DNA from: Candidatus Geocrenenecus sp. JGI 0000106-J15
GTDB lineage: Archaea; Thermoproteota; Nitrososphaeria_A; Caldarchaeales; Wolframiiraptoraceae
Reading direction: 5' to 3'
DNA length: 21,992 nucleotides
Assembly (NCBI GenBank): GCA_000405685.1
Contig: ASPF01000032.1
Span: forward strand, 1 to 21,992
Under the pieces are notes generated by a model. The model searched no databases. It had not been told where the DNA came from and saw only the letters and a list, made by a program, of their open reading frames with translations. Of this stretch, positions 1 to 7,099 are shown piece after piece (within the stretch, counting starts at the first letter, position 1; each line of letters begins with the position of its first letter). The translations under genes were made by a program, and so were the position numbers.

Positions 1-637
1 TTGCTTTTAGCTTCTTACTACCCATTACTGCTCCCCCACCAGTTCGACCGAAGAAGCCTCCTCGAAGCTTCTTCTTTTCATGCATGTAGAGACCATGAAC
101 AATACATGCAAATCTTACAAGGTTTTCTCCAGCTGGTCCTATAGACGCAGTCATTACCTCTCCAAGCTCACCCCATAATTCTTTCTCTGTTGCATGAGTA
201 TCGAGCCCCCATAGATGTGATGCATTCTTAATCTCTACTTTACTATCTTCTACTAGTAAGTAGACTGGGTCGGTTGAAGCTCCTTTCACTACTAATGCGT
301 CGAGACCTGCTCTAGCAAGCTCTGTACCAATGTATCCACCACATAATGATTCGCCGAAGAACCCTGTTAAAGGAGATTTGAAAACAGCCGCCATCCTCGC
401 TGCGCTTGGAAAAACCAACCCTTCAGCGGGTCCGATGCTAAATACTAGTAAATTCTCAGATGAGAATGGCTCAATCCTCGGAGGGGTATTGTCTATTAGA
501 AGCTTCACGCCTAACCCGACGCCTCCAATATACTTCTCATAAAGATGCTCATTGAACTCAAGATACTTCACTGACTTACTAGATAGATTTACAAGACCAA
601 CCCTATTCCAGTAACCGCCCCGCCTTACACTACTCAT
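1..637 (-). CDS. Aldehyde:ferredoxin oxidoreductase family protein, N-terminal part (gene continues past the left edge)
   Basis: An open frame of 212 codons runs from an ATG at 637 to the window edge without a stop, so only the N-terminal domain is present. The family are tungsten-bispyranopterin enzymes with a 4Fe-4S cluster that oxidise aldehydes to acids with ferredoxin as acceptor. Seen here: YIGGVGLGVKLL (36-47), KSPLTGFF (87-94) followed by GGYIGTEL (100-107), SIGPAGENLVRFA (165-177) and GAVMGSKKLKA (202-212), which match the pterin-binding N-terminal domain in order and spacing. The cluster cysteines lie further on and are outside the window. The usual AGRGG stretch before GAVMGSK reads FGRTGG here, a mild divergence. 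The start is supported by GAGGT at 645-649, seven bases upstream, and a TATA-like TTATAAGG at 681-688. The subfamily (AOR, FOR, GAPOR, WOR4, WOR5) cannot be told from this part. Confidence 0.9.
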   Translation of the reverse strand, partial: MSSVRRGGYWNRVGLVNLSSKSVKYLEFNEHLYEKYIGGVGLGVKLLIDNTPPRIEPFSSENLLVFSIGPAEGLVFPSAARMAAVFKSPLTGFFGESLCGGYIGTELARAGLDALVVKGASTDPVYLLVEDSKVEIKNASHLWGLDTHATEKELWGELGEVMTASIGPAGENLVRFACIVHGLYMHEKKKLRGGFFGRTGGGAVMGSKKLKA

Positions 638-680
638 ATAGGATACCTCTTCCAGTATCTCTAACAAATATACATACTGG

Positions 681-688
681 TTATAAGG
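681..688 (-). promoter_or_regulatory. Putative TATA box for the aldehyde oxidoreductase gene
   Basis: On the minus strand the sequence reads CCTTATAA. Transcription starting about 25 bases downstream (near 658) would leave a leader of about 20 bases containing the GAGGT ribosome site at 645-649. The assignment rests on position and base composition only. Confidence 0.4.
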
Positions 689-782
689 TTTTTACCTACA
701 TCTTACTTTCTTAGTAGTCAAGCCTATGTGTAGCTTCGCCGAGAATCAGTAATACAGCATCATATTGTGCTCGCCTAAGACA

Positions 783-792
783 ATGTTTAAAT
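783..792 (+). promoter_or_regulatory. Putative TATA box for the cupin/M24 gene pair
   Basis: The TTTAAAT core at 785-791 lies about 27 bases before the ATG at 816, the spacing expected when archaeal transcription starts at or next to the start codon. It therefore supports a leaderless message starting at 816 and argues against the in-frame TTG at 765 and ATG at 783, which would lie upstream of or inside the promoter. Confidence 0.5.
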
Positions 793-815
793 CATCTCCA
801 GCCATTAGTCCATGG

Positions 816-1151
816 ATGAGTGTTATGATTGATTATAAAGCTGTTGATGAAAAGTATTGGCGTGATGCAAAAGATAACGCTCTAACACTCTTTAAGACTG
901 ATAGATTAGAGATAGGCATACTTGAGATTTCACCAGGTATTAGGCTTCCTAGAGAAGGCTATAGCATCCATACTGAGAATGATGAGTTTGCATATGTATT
1001 ATCGGGAGAAGTAACTTTTACTACAGATAAAGAATCTATCAAGCTGAAAGAAGGGATGATAATGTATAACAGGAAAGGTACACCCCACTATACTGCTAAT
1101 CTCAGCGACAAACCTGCCAGGGTTCTATGGATGCTCTCTCCTCCAAGGTAG
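816..1151 (+). CDS. Small single-domain cupin protein
   Basis: A 111-residue protein that is essentially one cupin beta-barrel. Motif 1 is GYSIHTENDEFAYVLSG (48-64), giving His52 and Glu57; motif 2 is GMIMYNRKGTPHYTAN (80-95), giving His91 and Asn95. Motif 1 has H-T-E where the classical cupin has H-x-H, so one metal-ligand histidine is missing and metal binding may be altered. Small cupins act as isomerases, dioxygenases, lyases or ligand sensors, and the sequence does not decide between them. The frame stays open upstream to a TTG at 765; ATG 816 is chosen from the promoter spacing, and ATG 825 is also possible. The stop at 1149-1151 sits inside the ribosome site of the next gene, so the two are probably one transcription unit with coupled translation. 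Confidence 0.75.
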   Translation: MSVMIDYKAVDEKYWRDAKDNALTLFKTDRLEIGILEISPGIRLPREGYSIHTENDEFAYVLSGEVTFTTDKESIKLKEGMIMYNRKGTPHYTANLSDKPARVLWMLSPPR

Positions 1152-1162
1152 GTGGCTCAACA

Positions 1163-2269
1163 TTGTATCTAGATAGAGTTAGAAAGATTAGAAGGCTAAT
1201 GGATGAAGAGAATATCGATATTGTGATGGTTACTTCTGAGCCTAACATGCTCTACTTTTCAGGATATAGCGCAATATCTCTTGAGAGGCTAATCACTCTA
1301 CTGATAAGTAGAGACGAAGATAAAGTATCCCTTATAGTCCCTAGGCTGGAGGAGAAGAGAGCAGAAGAAAACTGTAAGTTAAGAGATTTTGAATTAATAA
1401 GCTATAGTGATAGTGAGAACCCCATCGATATTCTTGAGAATATCTTCTCTAGCAAAAAGCAGGTAAGAGTCGGCGTAGAAGAAACAATACAATTCAAATA
1501 TGTTTATCCTTTAATGAGTAGGCTTGAGAACATCAATTATTCTCTAGTAGATGGTTTACTATATTCTCTAAGAATTGTTAAGGACAATGAAGAAGCTGAG
1601 ATCCTTAAGAAGGCTGCTGAAATAAACAATCGAGTTCTACTGGAAGCTATCAAGAGTATTAGAGAAGGTATCACAGAGAAGAAGCTCATGATGTATATCA
1701 GAAACTATGCTTTAGAGATAGGAGCTGATGAAGTACCCTTTGCATTAGTTCAGAGCGGGGCTAATTCAGCTTTACCCCATCAAGAACCTACAGACAGAGT
1801 CATACTTAAAGGTGATACAGTAGTCCTAGATATTGGAGTTAGATATCAAGGATACTACTCTGATTTAACGAGAACAGTAGTATGTGGTTCTCCATCAAGT
1901 AAGCAGATAGACATATTCAATATAGTATTAAATGCTCAGCAGAATGCATTAAATACTGTTAAGGAAGATGTAAAAGCTGAAGATGTCGATTTAGCAGCAC
2001 GTAGAACTATTGAATCTTCAGGTTACGGAGAATATTTTATACATAGGACTGGACATGGGATTGGTCTAGAAGTTCATGAACCACCCTTCATCAAGACTGG
2101 AAATACAGGTCTCCTGAAGAGTGGAATGGTCTTTACAATTGAACCAGGCATTTACCTGCCAGGCGAGTTCGGCGTAAGAATAGAAGATAACATCATAGTG
2201 ACTAGAGAGGGATATGTTAACCTTGCTAAACTACCTAAATCAATGCACATTGAAGACTATGAATTATGA
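1163..2269 (+). CDS. M24-family metallopeptidase, Xaa-Pro dipeptidase/aminopeptidase type
   Basis: A creatinase/prolidase-fold peptidase of 368 residues from the TTG at 1163. The N-terminal domain (about 1-120) has the usual opening, RVRKIRRLMDEENIDIV. The catalytic pita-bread domain has all five dimetal ligands: Asp223 (LDIG), Asp234 (SDLTRT), His298 (TGHGIG), Glu327 (TIEPG) and Glu341 (RIEDN), plus the conserved His206 in ALPHQEP. This fits a working cobalt- or manganese-type peptidase cleaving Xaa-Pro bonds and argues against creatinase, which lacks the metal ligands. Start choice: AAGGTAGGTGG at 1145-1155 ends seven bases before TTG 1163, while the in-frame ATG at 1127 would overlap the cupin by 25 bases and has no ribosome site; the 1127 start would add 12 residues. 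It lies beside a peptide transporter, so hydrolysis of imported proline peptides is a reasonable inference. Confidence 0.85.
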   Translation: MYLDRVRKIRRLMDEENIDIVMVTSEPNMLYFSGYSAISLERLITLLISRDEDKVSLIVPRLEEKRAEENCKLRDFELISYSDSENPIDILENIFSSKKQVRVGVEETIQFKYVYPLMSRLENINYSLVDGLLYSLRIVKDNEEAEILKKAAEINNRVLLEAIKSIREGITEKKLMMYIRNYALEIGADEVPFALVQSGANSALPHQEPTDRVILKGDTVVLDIGVRYQGYYSDLTRTVVCGSPSSKQIDIFNIVLNAQQNALNTVKEDVKAEDVDLAARRTIESSGYGEYFIHRTGHGIGLEVHEPPFIKTGNTGLLKSGMVFTIEPGIYLPGEFGVRIEDNIIVTREGYVNLAKLPKSMHIEDYEL

Positions 2270-2318
2270 TGAAGGTAGATAGTTTAGAAATATAGATTTA
2301 GGAACATGGATAGAGTAG

Positions 2319-3281
2319 CTATTCATAAAGCCAGCATCTAACAATGTGACCACTGTTTGCTATAATATCTGGAGGATCTTGTTGACTACATACTGGTTTA
2401 GCGAATGGGCATCTCGTATGGAATCTACATCCGGTTGGAGGTTTAACCGCACTCGGTATCTCACCTACTGATTCTATCTCTTTGGGTTTAATCTTTTCAT
2501 CATCCTCCGACAGCGTAGGTATTGAAGATAAGAGCATCTGGGTATATGGATGCATTGGAGACTTGAAGAACTCTTCGGTTGGAGCTTCTTCATAGATCTT
2601 TCCAAGATACATTATCATTACACGTTGAGATATATTTCTAACTACTCCCAGGTCATGTGTTATCAATAAGTATGTAAGTCTAAGTTCTTTCTGAATCTTG
2701 ACTAGAGTATTGAGGACTTTTGCTTGAGAAGATACGTCGAGGGCAGATGTTGACTCATCGAGGATTATGAATGATGGTTGTGGTGCAAGAGCACGGGCTA
2801 TGGCTACAAGCTGCTTCTCTCCTCCTCCAAGCTCATGTGGATACTTAAACATGAATTCTTCACTCAACCCAACGTATTCTAACAGTTCTGCTACTTTCTC
2901 GTATATCCTCTTCTTCTCAATAGTCCTATGTACTAGCAGAGGTAAGGTGATAATATCTTTCACCATCCTTTTTGGATTTAGAGATGTACCTGGATCTTGG
3001 AAGACTATCTGTATATCTCTCTTCAATTCTAGAGTTCTCTTCTTCATCGGTGATGATAAGTCGTATATCCCTTTATAGATAATCTTACCATCATCTGGAG
3101 GATAGAACCCCATTATGACATGTCCGGTAGTAGTCTTCCCAGAACCTGACTCACCGACTAATGCCAGCGTTTCACCATATTCTACGTTGAAGCTTACTCC
3201 ATCTACTGCTCTAACCACTCCTTCTGTAGTATTGAAGTATTTTTTAAGATTTAAAACATTTAAGATTACATCATCCTGCAT
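2319..3281 (-). CDS. dppF: Oligopeptide/dipeptide ABC transporter ATP-binding protein (second ATPase)
   Basis: A 320-residue cytoplasmic ATPase that powers peptide import as partner of the DppD-like protein upstream. Walker A GESGSGKTT (43-51), Q-loop FQDPGTSLNP, signature HELGGGEKQ (about 149-157), Walker B ILDESTSALD (Asp175, Glu176) and switch His209 (ITHDLG) are all present. The C-terminal Opp/Dpp extension has PTGCRFHTRCPFAKPVC, the cysteine-rich element of this subfamily that binds an Fe-S cluster in characterised members. The signature is LGGGE where LSGGQ is usual, with Ser to Gly. ATG 3281 is chosen because GGTGG lies five bases upstream; an ATG at 3302 would overlap dppD and has no ribosome site. 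It is the last gene of the transporter unit and converges with the M24 peptidase gene. Confidence 0.92.
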   Translation of the reverse strand: MQDDVILNVLNLKKYFNTTEGVVRAVDGVSFNVEYGETLALVGESGSGKTTTGHVIMGFYPPDDGKIIYKGIYDLSSPMKKRTLELKRDIQIVFQDPGTSLNPKRMVKDIITLPLLVHRTIEKKRIYEKVAELLEYVGLSEEFMFKYPHELGGGEKQLVAIARALAPQPSFIILDESTSALDVSSQAKVLNTLVKIQKELRLTYLLITHDLGVVRNISQRVMIMYLGKIYEEAPTEEFFKSPMHPYTQMLLSSIPTLSEDDEKIKPKEIESVGEIPSAVKPPTGCRFHTRCPFAKPVCSQQDPPDIIANSGHIVRCWLYE

Positions 3282-3294
3282 TTTAACCACCTGC

Positions 3295-4263
3295 CTAATC
3301 ATAGAGATAGCATGAAACTACGTGTTCTCTATTTACTTGTATTTTCCCAGGTTTTGTATTAATACATTTATCCATCACGTAGGGGCATCTTGGTGCAAAC
3401 CTACATCCAGCTGGTGGATTACGGTAGTCTGGAAGTTTACCTTTTATTCCTTCTCCTACTCCTACAGAGCTAAGCCTAGGAGTACTTGCTACTAGCAACT
3501 GCGTATATGGATGTTTAGGATGACTAAACAACTCTCTGGTTCTAGCTTCCTCCATTATGTCTCCTGCATACAGCACGTATACCCTGTCAGTCATCTGGTA
3601 AACCATTCCAAGCGCATGAGAAACAAGGATGGTACTTAAATTCTTCTGCATTACAAGTCGATGTATTAGTTTCAAGATCTGATCTTGAATAGTTACATCA
3701 AGATTAGTGGTTGGCTCATCTGCAAGTAGTAGTTTTTCAGCTGATATTAACGCCATAGCTATCATAACTCTCTGCCTCATACCTCCACTTAACTGGAAAG
3801 GGTAAGATTCCAATACTCTATCAGGATCAGGTAACCTAACATCACTAAATATTTTCGAAGCCTCTTCATATAGTTCTTTACTTGATGGATTATGACCTTC
3901 AATCATCATCTTATACTTTAAGATATCGTATAGTTGATCTTTAATCTTGAAGACAGGGTTTAAAGCAGCCATAGGATCTTGGAATATCATTCCTATTTCC
4001 TTCCTTCTTATCTTGGAAAGCTCATTACCGCTTAGTTTTAGAATATCTTTACCATCGTATCTTATCTCACCTCTCGGTATCATGCCATTCTGTGGAAGTA
4101 TCTTAAGTATTGATTTTAACAGTGTTGTTTTACCGCTTCCAGACTCACCTATTACTCCTATACGCTCTCCTCTATCCAGCCTCAACCATACACCATTCAA
4201 TACTTTAAGAGTATACCAGTAGCTTTTGTAGTAAACATGTAGGTCATTTATCTCGAGCAGCAT
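3295..4263 (-). CDS. dppD: Oligopeptide/dipeptide ABC transporter ATP-binding protein (first ATPase)
   Basis: A 322-residue ABC ATPase. Walker A GESGSGKTT (39-47), Q-loop FQDPMAALNP (95-104), signature LSGGMRQR (158-165), Walker B LLLADEPTTNLD (Asp182, Glu183) and switch His216 are intact. The C-terminus carries the Opp/Dpp element PAGCRFAPRCPYVMDKC. It should pair with DppF as a heterodimer under the two permeases. The ATG at 4263 follows the dppC stop (4266-4268) by two bases, with GGTGAG overlapping the end of dppC as ribosome site, so translation is probably coupled. The switch region reads SHALG rather than SHDLG, a small variation. Confidence 0.93.
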   Translation of the reverse strand: MLLEINDLHVYYKSYWYTLKVLNGVWLRLDRGERIGVIGESGSGKTTLLKSILKILPQNGMIPRGEIRYDGKDILKLSGNELSKIRRKEIGMIFQDPMAALNPVFKIKDQLYDILKYKMMIEGHNPSSKELYEEASKIFSDVRLPDPDRVLESYPFQLSGGMRQRVMIAMALISAEKLLLADEPTTNLDVTIQDQILKLIHRLVMQKNLSTILVSHALGMVYQMTDRVYVLYAGDIMEEARTRELFSHPKHPYTQLLVASTPRLSSVGVGEGIKGKLPDYRNPPAGCRFAPRCPYVMDKCINTKPGKIQVNREHVVSCYLYD

Positions 4264-4265
4264 TC

Positions 4266-5165
4266 TTACTCACCTGCAAAGACATCTCGGACACCGTCTC
4301 CAAGCAGGTTGAAAGCAAGTATAATCAAGATTATGCCTGCTGCAGGTCCTAGACTCATCCACCAATATTCTGGAAGATACTTACTATATTCTGAAACCAT
4401 TGTACCTAGTTCAGGTGTTGGAGGCTGTGCTCCAAGTCCGACGAAACTGATCGCTGCACCTATAAGTATGATCCATCCTGCATCTAAGGTGACCTTGGTA
4501 AGTATAGTTCCTAACTGGATTGGGAGCAACTCCTTGAAGAGTATATGTAGCGTAGATGCTCCTTGAGATTCTGCTGCAAGAATGAATGGCTCGTTTCGAA
4601 GCGATACTGTCATAGAGTATGTTAATTTTACATACCATGGCCACCACATTAATGAAACTGCCATCATAGCATTGAATATGTTTGGCTCAAGTATAGAAGC
4701 TATGGATAAAGCTAAGACAAGCGGTGGCAGAGATATGAAGATATCTGATAGCCTAACTATAATAGCCTCGATGACTGTTCCTCTATAGTATCCTGCTAGT
4801 AAGCCGAGGATAACTCCAGTTGGAGCTACAAGTGATAATACTAGCCCAATCATCATGAAAGCATATCTGAACCCGAAGATTATTCTACTGAAGACATCTC
4901 TACCATACATGTCTGTGCCGAGGATGTATTCAAGGGATGGAGGTTTGTAAGCATTTTTGAACGCTATATGTAAACCTGCGTGAGAAGGATAAGGGGCCAC
5001 GTAATCTGCGAAGACAGCCATGAATAGTAATACTAGAATCATTGATAGACCTAAGATAGATAGCTTGCTCTTCTTGAATCTAAACCACATCCTTCTCCAA
5101 TTCTCTCTCTTAATCTTCCTCTCTAGTTCGATGAACTTTAGTTCCTGGACAGAAGTCTTCTGCAC
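4266..5165 (-). CDS. dppC: Peptide ABC transporter permease, DppC type
   Basis: A 299-residue inner-membrane permease. A basic cytoplasmic N-terminus (1-34) is followed by a first helix (about 35-55) and then the extracytoplasmic GTDMYGRDVFSRIIFG motif of DppC/OppC proteins. Several more helices follow, with the EAA-type coupling loop AAESQGASTLHILFKELLP and the typical C-terminal NLLGDGVRDVF. The start is GTG at 5165. AGGAGG, overlapping the end of dppB, lies nine bases upstream, so dppB and dppC are translated from one message. With DppB it forms the transmembrane pathway for the peptide-like substrate. Confidence 0.93.
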   Translation of the reverse strand: MQKTSVQELKFIELERKIKRENWRRMWFRFKKSKLSILGLSMILVLLFMAVFADYVAPYPSHAGLHIAFKNAYKPPSLEYILGTDMYGRDVFSRIIFGFRYAFMMIGLVLSLVAPTGVILGLLAGYYRGTVIEAIIVRLSDIFISLPPLVLALSIASILEPNIFNAMMAVSLMWWPWYVKLTYSMTVSLRNEPFILAAESQGASTLHILFKELLPIQLGTILTKVTLDAGWIILIGAAISFVGLGAQPPTPELGTMVSEYSKYLPEYWWMSLGPAAGIILIILAFNLLGDGVRDVFAGE

Positions 5166-5171
5166 TTCTTC

Positions 5172-6236
5172 CTACCTCCTATGTCTAACCCTGGGATCTA
5201 GATAAGAGACTACTAGGTCTATGATTATAGATGCTATAGTGTAAGCCAATCCAATAACTAATACGACTCCAACTATGGCGTTCAAGTCTTTTCTTAACAT
5301 TGCCGTGATACCATATCTCGACAATCCAGGCCAATTGAATATCAATTCAACTAAGAAGGCGTTTCCAAGCATGGAGGCCATGTCAAGAGTCATAATAGTG
5401 ACTGTAGGTATCATTGAAGGTTTAAGAGCATATTTAAAGAATATAGTTGAACCAGGGATACCATGAGCATACATGTTTAAGACGTAGTCTTTATTCACAT
5501 TTTCTATCAAGTTCGCCCTTAAAATTCTTGCTTCTTGAGCTATACATCCAATGGCAAGAGATAATGAAGGTATAATTAAATGAGCTACGGCGTCACCGAA
5601 GGCGATGAGGTTTCCGCTTAAGAGGGAATCAATTGTAACGAGACCTGTGATACGTTTTACTTCTATTCCTAGGCTAAGCCTTCCATATGCTGGCAGTAGG
5701 TCTAGCCAGTTAGCTAGGACAAGCTGAAGTATTATAGCCCATACAAATGATGGTATAGCTATACCAGCGTAAGCAAATATTCTTACAGAGTTATCAATTA
5801 TTGAGTTGGGTTTTCTTCCGCTGAGAACTCCTAAGCTGAAAGCACCTATAATATCGATGATCAATGTGAAGATTATTAACTCGACTGTAGCTGGAAGAAA
5901 CTCTGTAATATCTGTGAGAACATCTCTAAAAGTTACTAACGATAATCCGAATCTACCATGGAAAACATCGATGAGCCAATAATAGTATTGTACATAGATA
6001 GGTTGGTCTAGTCGAAGAAGTTTTCTATACTGCTCCACAACATCTTCAGGTGCTCTAGGTCCTAAAGCAAGCCTCGCAGGATCACCTGGTAAAACCCTAG
6101 CTATAATAAATATCAGTATAGAGATGCCAAAGAGTGTTACGATACTATAAACTATTTTTCTAAAATAGTAATTGTTTAAGTAGTTTTGCAAACGTTTTAA
6201 AGCCGTCTTTCCGTCGACTTCCATTCTCTGACTCAT
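5172..6236 (-). CDS. dppB: Peptide ABC transporter permease, DppB type
   Basis: A 354-residue permease. The first helix (about 23-43) ends in ARVLPGDPARLALGP, the classical DppB/OppB start region. Periplasmic-side and membrane segments follow, with the coupling loop YAHGIPGSTIFFKYALKPSMIP and a C-terminus YLDPRVRHRR, as in this family. The frame is open 47 codons further upstream to 6377, but that would run into the racemase gene and add a segment foreign to the family. ATG 6236 lies about 28 bases after a TATA-like TTTAAGAT and fits; ATG 6224 is a second choice. It is followed six bases later by dppC. Confidence 0.92.
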   Translation of the reverse strand: MSQRMEVDGKTALKRLQNYLNNYYFRKIVYSIVTLFGISILIFIIARVLPGDPARLALGPRAPEDVVEQYRKLLRLDQPIYVQYYYWLIDVFHGRFGLSLVTFRDVLTDITEFLPATVELIIFTLIIDIIGAFSLGVLSGRKPNSIIDNSVRIFAYAGIAIPSFVWAIILQLVLANWLDLLPAYGRLSLGIEVKRITGLVTIDSLLSGNLIAFGDAVAHLIIPSLSLAIGCIAQEARILRANLIENVNKDYVLNMYAHGIPGSTIFFKYALKPSMIPTVTIMTLDMASMLGNAFLVELIFNWPGLSRYGITAMLRKDLNAIVGVVLVIGLAYTIASIIIDLVVSYLDPRVRHRR

Positions 6237-6259
6237 TTTATAATCACGACTAGTTATTA

Positions 6260-6269
6260 ATCTTAAAGT
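6260..6269 (-). promoter_or_regulatory. Possible internal TATA box before dppB
   Basis: On the minus strand the sequence reads ACTTTAAGAT, centred about 28 bases before the dppB ATG at 6236. There is no clear ribosome site before that ATG, which fits a leaderless internal transcript in addition to read-through from upstream. The evidence is spacing only. Confidence 0.3.
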
Positions 6270-6291
6270 ATCGTTCCATAAACATACAATA

Positions 6292-7044
6292 CTATAGTAA
6301 ACCTTTAAGATTCCACTTAAGTATCTCAGAGGTAGGAGGAGGCTCATACGAATATATCTTGCTATGGCCCCATCCACATAACTTCTTTAGCTTAACAAGT
6401 TGTTCAGCATGTTTTACCGAAGCAATTACCGGGTCTATCACTGGAACTTTATATTTTTCTTGAACTACTTTAAAGAATCCGAAGAAGGCTGTGCATCCAA
6501 GTATTATCACTTCAGCACCTTCTCTAAGACTCTCCTCGATTACACTATATAATCTCTTCTCAGTCTCCTTCTCATCTTTATGGAAGTCGTACACTCCTAG
6601 ACCTACATCTTTAAAAGAAGTTAATCTATCCTCAAGCCCATACTCTTTCACTCTATTCAACATTAGTGGCACCCACTTCTTTCTACCAACTATTATAGAG
6701 AACTTTTCTCCAAGGGATAATGCAATACACGTTGAGGACTCGAGAGGGGCCGTTACAATAATATTACTTACTTCTCTAGCTTCTTTTAATCCAGGATCAT
6801 AGAAGCAGCCTATAACACATGCATCATATCCATTCTTCTCTGCTTTCTTAACCTCCTCCAAAATGTAGGGGATAACAATAGCATCATACGAGTAGTATTC
6901 TAAATGATGTGGCCCCTCTTTAAATGATGTTACATCTAGTACTGTATCAGGATCTTTATATTGGTCTAGATATTCTTTCATAGGTTTATCAAAAACATCT
7001 GTTCCTACAGGATTTATGTATAGAATTTTATTCAGAAAGATCAC
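6292..7044 (-). CDS. Asp/Glu/hydantoin racemase family protein
   Basis: A 250-residue cytoplasmic protein of the Asp/Glu racemase superfamily, whose members invert amino acids or hydantoins with two facing cysteines and no cofactor. Both cysteines are present in the right settings: Cys80 in ACVIGCFYDPGL and Cys184 in VIILGCTAFFGF. The opening KILYINPVGTD and the segment APLESSTCIALSLG also match the hydantoin racemase branch. The start is GTG at 7044; no in-frame ATG exists near the conserved opening, and an AT-rich TATA-like stretch lies about 23 bases upstream. It sits between the binding protein and the first permease, and divergent from hyuAB, which suggests that it racemises the imported substrate or a product of it. 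Maleate isomerase or aspartate racemase activity cannot be excluded. Confidence 0.82.
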   Translation of the reverse strand: MIFLNKILYINPVGTDVFDKPMKEYLDQYKDPDTVLDVTSFKEGPHHLEYYSYDAIVIPYILEEVKKAEKNGYDACVIGCFYDPGLKEAREVSNIIVTAPLESSTCIALSLGEKFSIIVGRKKWVPLMLNRVKEYGLEDRLTSFKDVGLGVYDFHKDEKETEKRLYSVIEESLREGAEVIILGCTAFFGFFKVVQEKYKVPVIDPVIASVKHAEQLVKLKKLCGWGHSKIYSYEPPPTSEILKWNLKGLL

Positions 7045-7059
7045 CTCATAAGTATAATA

Positions 7060-7073
7060 AAAATAAAATATAG
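7060..7073 (-). promoter_or_regulatory. Possible TATA box before the racemase gene
   Basis: The AT-only stretch reading CTATATTTTATTTT on the minus strand is centred about 23 bases before GTG 7044. It lies in the 55-base gap after the binding-protein stop, so the racemase-permease genes may have their own transcript as well as read-through. AT-richness alone makes this weak. Confidence 0.3.
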
Positions 7074-7099
7074 AAGATAAGCTTTTCGTTTTCTTCGTC

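Noticed and set aside
1163..2269. Creatinase, suggested by the nearby hydantoinase genes and the creatinine degradation route
   Set aside because: All five dimetal ligands of the M24 peptidases are present, whereas creatinases lack them.
6237..6377. An upstream extension of dppB by 47 codons
   Set aside because: It would overlap the end of the racemase gene and places foreign sequence before the conserved first helix; the ATG at 6236 fits the family start and a TATA-like element.
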